This document shows positions 15,216 to 21,341 of a stretch of DNA of 21,341 nt, piece after piece. The stretch covers positions 29,538 through 50,878 of the forward strand of contig DDVH01000053.1 of the NCBI GenBank assembly GCA_002345215.1. The letters run 5' to 3'. Below the pieces are notes generated by a model. That model ran no database searches, was not told the origin of the DNA, and saw nothing but the letters and a program-made list of their open reading frames with translations. Source of the stretch: Anaerolineales bacterium UBA2317 (GTDB taxonomy: Bacteria > Chloroflexota > Anaerolineae > Anaerolineales > Villigracilaceae). Numbering within the stretch: position 1 is the stretch's first letter; every line of letters starts with the position of its first letter. The position numbers were made by a program, and so were the translations under genes.

Positions 15216-15245
15216 TTGACAGAAAGTGCTTTACTGCGGTATATT
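15216..15245 (+). promoter_or_regulatory. Promoter of the nitrilase-RCCR-monooxygenase operon
   Basis: TTGACA (15216-15221) is a perfect -35 box and TATATT (15240-15245) a five-of-six -10 box, spaced 18 bases apart. The predicted start lies near 15252, about 30 bases before the first start codon and inside a 14-bp palindrome. A short inverted repeat (CATAT...ATATG, 15156-15169) lies about 50 bases upstream and could be an activator site, but it is weak. Confidence 0.82.
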
Positions 15246-15250
15246 GTCAT

Positions 15251-15264
15251 AATGTTATAACATT
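15251..15264. promoter_or_regulatory. 14-bp palindromic operator candidate at the catabolic operon start point
   Basis: AATGTTATAACATT is a perfect palindrome covering the predicted transcription start. Its position suits a repressor such as a GntR, TetR or MarR type. No such regulator gene is in the window, so the factor is unknown. AT-rich palindromes arise by chance fairly often, which limits confidence. Confidence 0.55.
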
Positions 15265-15282
15265 TAGGCATGGAGGCAGTTT

Positions 15283-16947
15283 TTGGCTAAGAAAACCAAG
15301 ATTCGAGCGGCGGCGGTGCAATTTGCGGTCACTGCCGATGTTTCAGCAAATTTACGAACTTGTATTCGCATGATTGACGAAGCGGCAAAACATAAACCAG
15401 ATGTGATGGTTTTACCTGAATTTGTGAATCACATTGCGTGGTATGAAAACGCGGAACATTGTTATCGTGTGGCTGTGACATTAGAAGATGAGTTTATTCA
15501 GGGAATTGCAAAAAAAGCAAAAGAACATGCCTGTTATATAAAAATCAATGTGACGATGAAACGCCCAGCCGAGGACGGCGGATTGAGTAATAAAGTAACA
15601 GGTACGAATATTTTATTTGACCGAGCGGGGAATGTTGTCGGAGTCAATGACAAGCAAATTTTGATGGGCAATGAAAATAACTTTTTAGAAAAAGCAACAG
15701 AAATCGCGCCGATTCTTTCTACGAATATTGGTGATGTAGGTATGTATGCTTGTATGGATGGAGTCATCCCTGAAGTTGCAAGATCATTGGCTGTTAGAAG
15801 ACCTCAAATCTTGTTGAACAGTCTAAATTCATTCGCACATGATGAAGCCTCATTGCACATTCCTGTAAGAGCGGCAGAAAATAAAGTGTATGTAGTAGCG
15901 GCGAATAAAGTTGGGTCACTTGTGCCAGAGGAAATGCGAGCAAATGTTGCGGCGAAATTAAAAATTGACCCAAGTTTTCTCGAAGGTGCAGGTGAAAGTC
16001 AAATTGTGGCACCAGATGGAACGGTTTTAGCCAAAGGGTCGAAAAAAGGTGAAGCCGTTGTATTTGCTGATATTGAAGTTGATTTTGCTGATAACAAATT
16101 AAGACCTGATGGCACAGATATTTTCACATCTCGCCGACCAGAATTATATAAACCGATTGGTGACGAACCAAAAGATAATAAGAAAAAAGTTGGGGCTGAG
16201 AATCTGTTGGCGGGGGTGATACAGGTTTCAGGTCAAGGAAAAGAAGCGATTGATGAGGCGAAAAAATATATTATAGAGGCGGAATCAAATCAAGTTAAGT
16301 TAATCGTTTTGCCAGAGTTATTTCATCTTAAAGAAAATGATAATGAAATGATTCGTGCATTGCAATCCGCGATGAAAGATTCTTTTGTTGTTACTTCGAT
16401 TGTTGAAGATAATCAACATGTGGGCGTGATGTTTGATAAAAATAAAATTTTGTTGAAGCAACCACAATTACATTATTCAGAAAGATATGCTTGGGCGAAG
16501 TTAGGAAATGAATTAAATATTTTTGATGCAGAGTTTGGGCGTGTGGCAATCATCGTTGGCAATGATGCGATTTATCCTGAAACATTTCGTTTGACGGCAT
16601 TAAAAGACGTTGATGTAGTTTGTGTGCCAACTATGATTTTAGAAAAATGGGAAACAGAATTTGGTTTCAAAGAACGCGCCGCAGAAAATAGAATGAATTT
16701 AATTGTTGCCAGCAAAAAAGATTCTGGCATTTATGCAATCACCGAAGATTTTACATTGTGGACGGAATGGAAGAATAGACCGTTTGATGGAAATATAAAT
16801 GTTCCAATTGTGACAATGGCAAATGATGGTTTAACAACAGCAATGATTCACCCTGCGGCTTCTGTTAACAAAATGGTTTCGCATCGCACCGATGTGTTGA
16901 ATGGCAGACCATGGCATTTGGCAGAACCAATCATCAGTGAACAGTAA
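15283..16947 (+). CDS. Tandem-domain nitrilase-superfamily (carbon-nitrogen hydrolase) protein
   Basis: Two nitrilase-fold domains in one chain of 554 residues, about twice the usual length. The first (1 to about 290) has the full Glu-Lys-Cys triad: Glu46 in VLPEF, Lys124 in NDKQIL and Cys157 in MYACMDGVIPE, so it should cleave an amide, nitrile or carbamoyl C-N bond. The second (about 305-554) keeps Glu345 in VLPEL, but the place of the catalytic Cys is Gly426 in IIVGNDAIYPE and the Lys position is unclear, so it is probably not a hydrolase. The start is TTG at 15283 with GGAGG six bases before it; the ATG at 15270 stops after six codons. It is the first gene of the operon behind a strong promoter. 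Its last residues (ISEQ) are encoded by a heptamer repeat. The substrate is unknown; an amide-bearing intermediate of the pathway is likely. Confidence 0.88.
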   Translation: MAKKTKIRAAAVQFAVTADVSANLRTCIRMIDEAAKHKPDVMVLPEFVNHIAWYENAEHCYRVAVTLEDEFIQGIAKKAKEHACYIKINVTMKRPAEDGGLSNKVTGTNILFDRAGNVVGVNDKQILMGNENNFLEKATEIAPILSTNIGDVGMYACMDGVIPEVARSLAVRRPQILLNSLNSFAHDEASLHIPVRAAENKVYVVAANKVGSLVPEEMRANVAAKLKIDPSFLEGAGESQIVAPDGTVLAKGSKKGEAVVFADIEVDFADNKLRPDGTDIFTSRRPELYKPIGDEPKDNKKKVGAENLLAGVIQVSGQGKEAIDEAKKYIIEAESNQVKLIVLPELFHLKENDNEMIRALQSAMKDSFVVTSIVEDNQHVGVMFDKNKILLKQPQLHYSERYAWAKLGNELNIFDAEFGRVAIIVGNDAIYPETFRLTALKDVDVVCVPTMILEKWETEFGFKERAAENRMNLIVASKKDSGIYAITEDFTLWTEWKNRPFDGNINVPIVTMANDGLTTAMIHPAASVNKMVSHRTDVLNGRPWHLAEPIISEQ

Positions 16948-16967
16948 TCAGTTATCAGTAAACAGGA
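16933..16967 (+). repeat. Degenerate heptamer repeat (ATCAGTN), five units
   Basis: ATCAGTG, AACAGTA, ATCAGTT, ATCAGTA and AACAGGA follow each other without gaps. The first two units encode the end of the nitrilase-like protein and part of its stop codon; the last supplies most of the AGGAG ribosome site of the next gene. Confidence 0.75.
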
Positions 16968-16973
16968 GAAAAC

Positions 16974-17765
16974 ATGAGCGATACAACTCAACAACTTGCA
17001 GATGTGCTTGATTCTCGTAAGCCAATTGATAACACTGAAAATTTTAATTACTTGTTAAATGTTCGTGAGCAAGCATGGGAATACATCAATGCCAATTTAA
17101 GTTTGAAGCGTGATTTGAAATGCAAAGATATTGAAAATATTCCTGATTTGCAAGGTAACACTGTTGGCACAATGTTTACTTACACAGGTGATAAAAGTCC
17201 AATGGATTGGATTGTGCGTTCATGGATTGGCAAACCTGAAACTGGATTTACAAATATTCATTTAACTTGTTGGTTGAATGATGAAATTGATGCGCCTCAT
17301 CTTGGATTTGCACTTGGTACTGCACCTGATGTTTTTTGCTACGTTGATTTTCTTCCACGTTATGATGCACCCGCCAGTTTTGAACATCTGAATCAATATC
17401 ACGAACAAATGAATCAAGCATGGATTACGTTGAAACGAAACCCTGCTTATAAAGTGTTCAATCCGATTCATTTATATACTCGTAGTACATTATCTCCAAT
17501 TGCAATTTGTGGATTGTTACCATTTGCAGATTTCAAATCGGTAGTTGAACCTGTGATGATGGAATATGTCAAAAAGTGGGTTGAGATTGTGAAAAATGCA
17601 AAGCCAATTGATAAGGAAAAACGAGCGGAATTAAAAGCTCGTGATGAACTTGTGCGCCGAACAATTGTAGAAAAAGACCCCGCCAATGTTTTAGCAGACC
17701 GCATGTTGGGAATTCCAATGCGAGAGAGATTGGTAAGGATTTTACATGCAGGGGAAAGAGAATAA
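16974..17765 (+). CDS. Red chlorophyll catabolite reductase (RCCR)-like protein
   Basis: Cytosolic protein of 263 residues that resembles plant RCCR, a member of the ferredoxin-dependent bilin reductase fold. From memory of the Arabidopsis protein, matching blocks occur in the same order: TGDKSPMDWIVRSWIGKPETG (residues 71-91; plant SGDKSSPIDFVIGSW), AP near 107, VDFLPRYD (124-131; plant LDLPHRKD), LYTRSTLSP (167-175; plant LFVRSAFSP), and RAELKARDELVRRTIVEKD (217-235; plant RMELERRDKSFRRKSIEDD) before a closing helix. Plant RCCR reduces red chlorophyll catabolite with electrons from ferredoxin and carries no cofactor of its own. Whether this bacterial protein acts on a tetrapyrrole is unknown; it sits between a nitrilase-like and a monooxygenase gene, so it probably reduces or binds a pathway intermediate. 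AGGAG lies five bases before the ATG. The family call is fairly good, the function open. Confidence 0.72.
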   Translation: MSDTTQQLADVLDSRKPIDNTENFNYLLNVREQAWEYINANLSLKRDLKCKDIENIPDLQGNTVGTMFTYTGDKSPMDWIVRSWIGKPETGFTNIHLTCWLNDEIDAPHLGFALGTAPDVFCYVDFLPRYDAPASFEHLNQYHEQMNQAWITLKRNPAYKVFNPIHLYTRSTLSPIAICGLLPFADFKSVVEPVMMEYVKKWVEIVKNAKPIDKEKRAELKARDELVRRTIVEKDPANVLADRMLGIPMRERLVRILHAGERE

Positions 17766-17784
17766 CAAGTACAAGACATGAGTT

Positions 17785-17805
17785 ATCAGTGATCAGTAAT
17801 CAGTT
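17785..17805 (+). repeat. Heptamer repeat (ATCAGTN), three units, over the monooxygenase start
   Basis: ATCAGTG, ATCAGTA, ATCAGTT in direct succession. The GTG start codon of the monooxygenase gene lies in the first unit, and its residues 2-5 (ISNQ) are encoded by the repeat. This is the same heptamer as at the preceding gene junction. Confidence 0.75.
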
Positions 17806-18973
17806 TCCGATTTTAATTGTGGGTGCTGGACCTGTGGGTCTTTCACTTGCATTGTCACTTGCTCGTGTAGGGATTCATGCCGAAGTCTATGAAGCGGATG
17901 AGGAATTAAATACACAAATCCGCGCGAGTACATTTCACCCGAAAACTTTAGAATTATTTGAAACTTGGGGCGTTGTGGATGATGTTATTAAACATGGCTA
18001 TAAAGTTAATCAATTGCAATATTGGGAACGAGCAACACGAAAAATTATTGCAGACTTTGATTATCAAGTAATTGCCAAAGATACAAAACATCCATATCGC
18101 TTGCAATGTCCACAATATATTGCGACGCGAGTGTTGAAACCAGCGGTTGAGTTAACTGAATTTGGCAAAGTTTATATGGGACATAAATTGCTTGACTTTG
18201 TTGAAAAAGAAAATCATATCGTTGCTCGTTTTGAAACGAAAAAAGGAATTGTAGAAAAAGAAGGTTCATATTTATGTGGCGCAGATGGGACGCATAGTAC
18301 AGTTCGTAAACAACTTAATATCGGCTTTCAAGGCAAAACATACGAAGACCGTTTTCTTTTAATAGGAAGTGACTTGAATACAAATGATTTGCTCCCTAAT
18401 GCTGCACAAGTTTGTTATGTCTTTGACCCGCAAGAGTGGGTCATTATTTTAAATTTGCCAGATATTGTGCGTGTGGTCTTTCGGATGCAAAATGATGAAG
18501 ATGAAATAGTTGCAATGAAAGAAGAAAATTTGAGAAAAAGAATCTCAAATTTTTTTGGTGAAGTTCCAGATTACAAAATAAAAACGACACAGTTATATCG
18601 AGTTCATCAACGCGTAGCGGATACTTTTCGAGTGGGGCGTGTGGTGTTAGTTGGTGATTCTGCTCATAACAACAATCCATCAGGTGGGATGGGCATGAAT
18701 AGCGGAATCCATGATGCGGCGAATTTGACCGAAAAATTTATCCGAATCTGTAATGGGGAATCAGATTCGATTTTGGATGATTATTCAAATGAACGAAGAA
18801 AGTATGCAATTGAATCTGTGCAGTTGTATTCAGATCAGCAATATAAAAATATGGCTATGACATCAGAAGAAGAACGTGTGAAGAGAAACGTGTCGCTTGC
18901 TGAAATTGCAAAAGACCCAAAGAAAGCAAGAGAATATTTATTGAAGGCAAGTATGTTGGAAGAAAGAATTTAG
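17789..18973 (+). CDS. Group A FAD-dependent monooxygenase (PHBH / phenol hydroxylase-like)
   Basis: Flavoprotein of 394 residues, the length of 4-hydroxybenzoate hydroxylase. It has the three marks of the family: the FAD dinucleotide-binding GAGPVG (12-17) at the N-terminus, the DG motif in LCGADGTHSTVRKQL (around 167), and the GD motif in VVLVGDSAHNNNPSGGMGMNSGIHDAANL (around 290). Known members insert one oxygen atom from O2 into an aromatic or heterocyclic ring using NAD(P)H. The operon therefore works in the presence of oxygen. There is no ribosome site; the GTG start is the only candidate before the FAD motif. It overlaps the stop of a four-codon frame (ATG at 17778, TGA at 17790), which could allow reinitiation. 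The substrate is unknown. Confidence 0.92.
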   Translation: MISNQFPILIVGAGPVGLSLALSLARVGIHAEVYEADEELNTQIRASTFHPKTLELFETWGVVDDVIKHGYKVNQLQYWERATRKIIADFDYQVIAKDTKHPYRLQCPQYIATRVLKPAVELTEFGKVYMGHKLLDFVEKENHIVARFETKKGIVEKEGSYLCGADGTHSTVRKQLNIGFQGKTYEDRFLLIGSDLNTNDLLPNAAQVCYVFDPQEWVIILNLPDIVRVVFRMQNDEDEIVAMKEENLRKRISNFFGEVPDYKIKTTQLYRVHQRVADTFRVGRVVLVGDSAHNNNPSGGMGMNSGIHDAANLTEKFIRICNGESDSILDDYSNERRKYAIESVQLYSDQQYKNMAMTSEEERVKRNVSLAEIAKDPKKAREYLLKASMLEERI

Positions 18974-18981
18974 GAATTATT

Positions 18982-20427
18982 ATGAAAACTTACGGACATT
19001 TTATTCACGGAAAAGAAATCCCTGCATCAACTGGCGAAACATTCACAAGTCTTGCACCAATGACTGGAGAGATTCTTGGTCATGCCGCTAGAGGAACAGA
19101 AGCGGATGTTGAAGTGGTGGTGACATCAGCACGCAAGGGATTTTTGTATTGGTCATCACTTCCGCCCGCTGAGCGGGAGAGGATTCTGTTGAAGTGTGCT
19201 GACCAAGTTGAAGCGAAGTATGAAGCGTTATTAAATCTGTTGATAGACGAAAGCGGGTCAACCATCATCAAAGCAAAATATGAAGTTTTGTATACGGCAT
19301 CCGTTTTGAGAACAGCAGCGGGCGAAGTGCGAAGATTATATGCAGACACGTTGCCGAATGAAAAACCACATCGCATGTCTATGGTGGTGCGCGAACCTGT
19401 AGGCGTGGTGTTAGCAATTTCACCATTCAATGCGCCGTTGGTGTTGTTGGCAAAAATGGTTGTGTTTCCATTAGGTGCGGGCAACGCAGTCATTGCAAAA
19501 CCATCTGAAGAAACACCATTGATTGCAATTGAATTTGCAAAAGTTTTACACGAAGCGGGTTTGCCTGATGGCGTGTTCAATGTAGTGACAGGATTCGGAA
19601 AAGAAGTTGGCGAACCATTAGCAAAACATTCTGGAATTAATGGTATTGCATTAACGGGTTCAACTGCAACGGGCGTAAAAATTGGTGAGATTGCAATTCA
19701 ATCCATGAAGCGTTTGCAATTGGAACTTGGTGGAAAAAATCCGTTATTGGTTTTGAATGATGAAGATATAAACAAAGCGGCAGAGATTGCGGCTGTCGGT
19801 GCGTTTACACATGCGGGTCAAATTTGTATGTCGAGCGCGCGCATCTTAGTTGAAAAACCAAATGGTCGCGCGTTTGCAGAAGCATTGGCAAAGAAAGCAA
19901 AAAGTTTACAACTCGGTGATTTGCGAAATGAAAAAACTGCGTATGGTCCGTTGATTAATCAACGTGCATTGGATAAAGTGATTCAGCATGTGCAAGCCGC
20001 AAAAGATGGTGGTGCAGAAATTTTAACAGGCGGCGATGTGCATGATGGTTTAATTTTTCAGCCTACTGTGATTTACAACCCGCCTCAATCTGGACCGAGT
20101 TGGTGTGAAGAAACCTTTGGACCTGTCGCTTCGGTGACAGAGTGTGACTCATTTGATGAAATGATTGCGATTGCAAACGAAAGTGATTATGGATTAAGTG
20201 CAGGTGTATTAACCAATGATTTAGTACGTGGCATGACAGCCGCGAGAAAAATTAGATGCGGTTCGGTGCATGTCGGCGCACATTCATTTCAATCAGACCC
20301 TATGGCTCCGATTGGCGGATATGGAATGTCTGGTTTTGGTCGAAGCGGCGGAAAATATTCAGTGGAGCATTTTACAGAATTAAAGTGGATTAGTTTGGAA
20401 TTAGGTGAAACCCCGAGACCGTTTTGA
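18982..20427 (+). CDS. NAD(P)-dependent aldehyde dehydrogenase (vanillin/benzaldehyde dehydrogenase-like)
   Basis: Full-length ALDH-superfamily enzyme of 481 residues that oxidises an aldehyde to the acid in the cytosol. The catalytic residues are all present: Asn150 in AISPFNAP, Lys173 in AKPSEETP, Glu248 in LQLELGGKNP and the nucleophile Cys282 in GQICMSSARILVEKP. ETFGPVASV and GGYGMSGFGRSGGKYSVEHFTELKW near the C-terminus are typical of the vanillin/salicylaldehyde dehydrogenase branch, though assignment within this superfamily from sequence alone is loose. It begins eight bases after the monooxygenase stop, so the two are co-transcribed. Together they suggest hydroxylation or ring opening followed by oxidation of the resulting aldehyde. 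It is the only complete gene in the window that ends in TGA. Confidence 0.93.
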   Translation: MKTYGHFIHGKEIPASTGETFTSLAPMTGEILGHAARGTEADVEVVVTSARKGFLYWSSLPPAERERILLKCADQVEAKYEALLNLLIDESGSTIIKAKYEVLYTASVLRTAAGEVRRLYADTLPNEKPHRMSMVVREPVGVVLAISPFNAPLVLLAKMVVFPLGAGNAVIAKPSEETPLIAIEFAKVLHEAGLPDGVFNVVTGFGKEVGEPLAKHSGINGIALTGSTATGVKIGEIAIQSMKRLQLELGGKNPLLVLNDEDINKAAEIAAVGAFTHAGQICMSSARILVEKPNGRAFAEALAKKAKSLQLGDLRNEKTAYGPLINQRALDKVIQHVQAAKDGGAEILTGGDVHDGLIFQPTVIYNPPQSGPSWCEETFGPVASVTECDSFDEMIAIANESDYGLSAGVLTNDLVRGMTAARKIRCGSVHVGAHSFQSDPMAPIGGYGMSGFGRSGGKYSVEHFTELKWISLELGETPRPF

Positions 20428-20453
20428 TTTACGATTTTAGATTTACTGATTAC
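20426..20453. repeat. Heptamer repeats at the dehydrogenase-transporter junction
   Basis: GATTTAC, GATTTTA, GATTTAC and TGATTAC run on from the dehydrogenase stop codon with 7-base spacing. Read on the minus strand, the right-hand part gives CAGTAATCAGTAA, that is the ATCAGTN heptamer of the two upstream junctions in inverted orientation. Confidence 0.6.
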
Positions 20454-20471
20454 TGCAATTAAGGAGATTTT

Positions 20472-21281
20472 ATGACAACCAAATTCGGTCCCATTCGTTT
20501 GATGCAAGGCGTGACAGTCGGCAACATGTTTACATATTATTTTGCAACTGTCACATCATTGTTGTTATTTACATTCTTGCCACAGTTCCAACCATTTTTA
20601 TTAACTGAAGTTCTTCGTATTCCTGAATCTCAACAAGGTGTCTTGAGTGGCAATCTGCAATTCTTTGCCGAGATTATTATTCTTTTATCCATTGGTGCAT
20701 GGGGAACTGTATCAGATAAGATCGGTCGCAAGTTTGTTTTTGCGGCTGGTTTTCTTATCATGGGCTTAGCTTTATATTTTTATCCAAACATTGATAGTGT
20801 TTTTACATTATTTTTCTTTCGCGGATTATTTGCACTCGGTTCATCCGCTGTGACGACGATGATTTCTACTGTCATTGCTGATTATGCAATGGATGAAGAC
20901 CGTGGCAAAGCATCTGGCATTCAAGGTGTGGGTAATGGTATTGGTGCGTTGTTGACTGTGTTTGTTGTTTTGCAACTGCCGAAAATTTTTGTAGCAGATG
21001 GAATGTCAGAATTTGAAGCGGGTCGCATCACCTATTTGGCGATGATGGGCGTTGCGATTGTCTCTGCCATCATTTTATATTTTGGATTACAAAATCGCAC
21101 GAAGACTCAACTTGAACAAAAGAAATCATTTATCGAAATTGCAAAAGAAGGAATTTCCGCCGCTTCTGACCCAGGTGTAGCTTTAGCCTACATGGCGGCA
21201 TTTATCTCGCGTGGAGATTTAGCAATTGTCGGGACATTCTTAACAATTGGGGGGGGGACGTATGGGACAACACAAAAATGA
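20472..21281 (+). CDS. Major facilitator superfamily transporter, N-terminal half; gene interrupted or misread near window end
   Basis: Membrane transporter of which 269 residues are readable before a TGA. The first about 210 residues give six membrane spans, with the MFS motif A between spans 2 and 3 (GTVSDKIGRK, 78-87) and FFFRGLFALGSSAVTTMISTVIADY in spans 4-5; a charged central loop (QNRTKTQLEQKKS) and the start of span 7 follow. Normal members have 400 or more residues. A run of nine G (21249-21257) precedes the stop. The same frame continues with plausible protein (LYTAEALATAGITIGI) up to a second TGA at 21330 and then to the window end. Sequence error or a decayed gene are both possible. 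AAGGAG lies five bases before the ATG. It probably imports the operon's substrate. Confidence 0.82.
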   Translation: MTTKFGPIRLMQGVTVGNMFTYYFATVTSLLLFTFLPQFQPFLLTEVLRIPESQQGVLSGNLQFFAEIIILLSIGAWGTVSDKIGRKFVFAAGFLIMGLALYFYPNIDSVFTLFFFRGLFALGSSAVTTMISTVIADYAMDEDRGKASGIQGVGNGIGALLTVFVVLQLPKIFVADGMSEFEAGRITYLAMMGVAIVSAIILYFGLQNRTKTQLEQKKSFIEIAKEGISAASDPGVALAYMAAFISRGDLAIVGTFLTIGGGTYGTTQK

Positions 21282-21341
21282 TTATATACAGCCGAAGCAC
21301 TTGCTACGGCTGGAATCACCATCGGCATATGACAAACCATG

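Noticed and set aside
16933..17805. Heptamer repeats considered as a CRISPR array or as iterons of an origin
   Set aside because: Units are 7 bases, directly abutting, without spacers; they lie between co-directional operon genes and no replication gene or DnaA-box cluster is nearby.
19080..19580. 166-codon minus-strand frame opposite the aldehyde dehydrogenase gene
   Set aside because: Antisense shadow of conserved catalytic sequence, with a low-complexity Ser/Thr/Asn-rich translation and no domain.
21279..21332. Possible reassigned TGA codon or selenocysteine in the transporter
   Set aside because: All other complete genes read through under the standard code with no internal TGA, Trp is encoded by TGG, and the dehydrogenase ends naturally at TGA. 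I see no SECIS-like element, and two TGA codons close to the window end fit error or decay better.
1..21341. tRNA, rRNA, prophage, toxin-antitoxin or defence genes
   Set aside because: I saw no tRNA-like cloverleaf, rRNA segment, integrase, transposase or defence-domain protein; every long frame is accounted for by metabolism, transport, regulation or signalling.

Overview
The window reads as chromosomal DNA of a mesophilic Chloroflexota bacterium, most likely Anaerolineae. The evidence is a moderately AT-rich base composition, a lipoprotein ending LLAACGGG followed by a Ser/Gly/Asp linker, a CUT1 sugar transporter, and GAF/HD-GYP signalling. This assignment is inference from style; no rRNA or marker gene is present.

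Layout. (1) 1-723 (+): the 3' end of a GAF/HD-GYP cyclic-di-GMP phosphodiesterase, cut by the window edge. (2) 728-13688 (-): a tightly packed nine-gene operon for plant cell-wall sugars. In transcription order it encodes a solute-binding lipoprotein, two permeases, a GH94 cellobiose phosphorylase, a GH1 beta-glucosidase, a GH3 beta-xylosidase/glucosidase, xylose isomerase (xylA), a mutarotase-like protein and xylulokinase (xylB). None of the enzymes has a signal peptide, so oligosaccharides are probably imported and then cut inside the cell. Cellobiose would give glucose and glucose-1-phosphate; xylo-oligosaccharides would give xylose, then xylulose, then xylulose-5-phosphate. No transporter ATPase gene is present. 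(3) 13897-14916 (-): a LacI-family regulator. Nearly identical palindromes (CGGTAACGYTACCG) lie in front of the sugar operon and at the start point of lacI itself, so it probably represses both. (4) 14917-15282: a divergent control region holding the lacI promoter, two hairpins that face each other, and a strong sigma70-type promoter with a palindrome at its start point.

(5) 15283-21341 (+): a second operon with five genes: a tandem-domain nitrilase-superfamily protein, a homologue of plant red chlorophyll catabolite reductase (RCCR), a group A FAD monooxygenase, an aldehyde dehydrogenase and an MFS transporter that is broken or misassembled at the window end. Together they look like uptake and oxidative breakdown of a small organic compound. 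The RCCR-like gene is the least expected item here; a tetrapyrrole- or pyrrole-derived substrate is a hypothesis, not a conclusion. Three gene junctions in this operon carry degenerate 7-bp repeats (ATCAGTN) that run into coding sequence.

Regulatory fine structure of note: perfect 13-bp stem-loops lie between the binding-protein and permease genes and between the GH3 gene and xylA, and a near-perfect Shine-Dalgarno sequence sits about 140 nt upstream of the binding-protein start codon.
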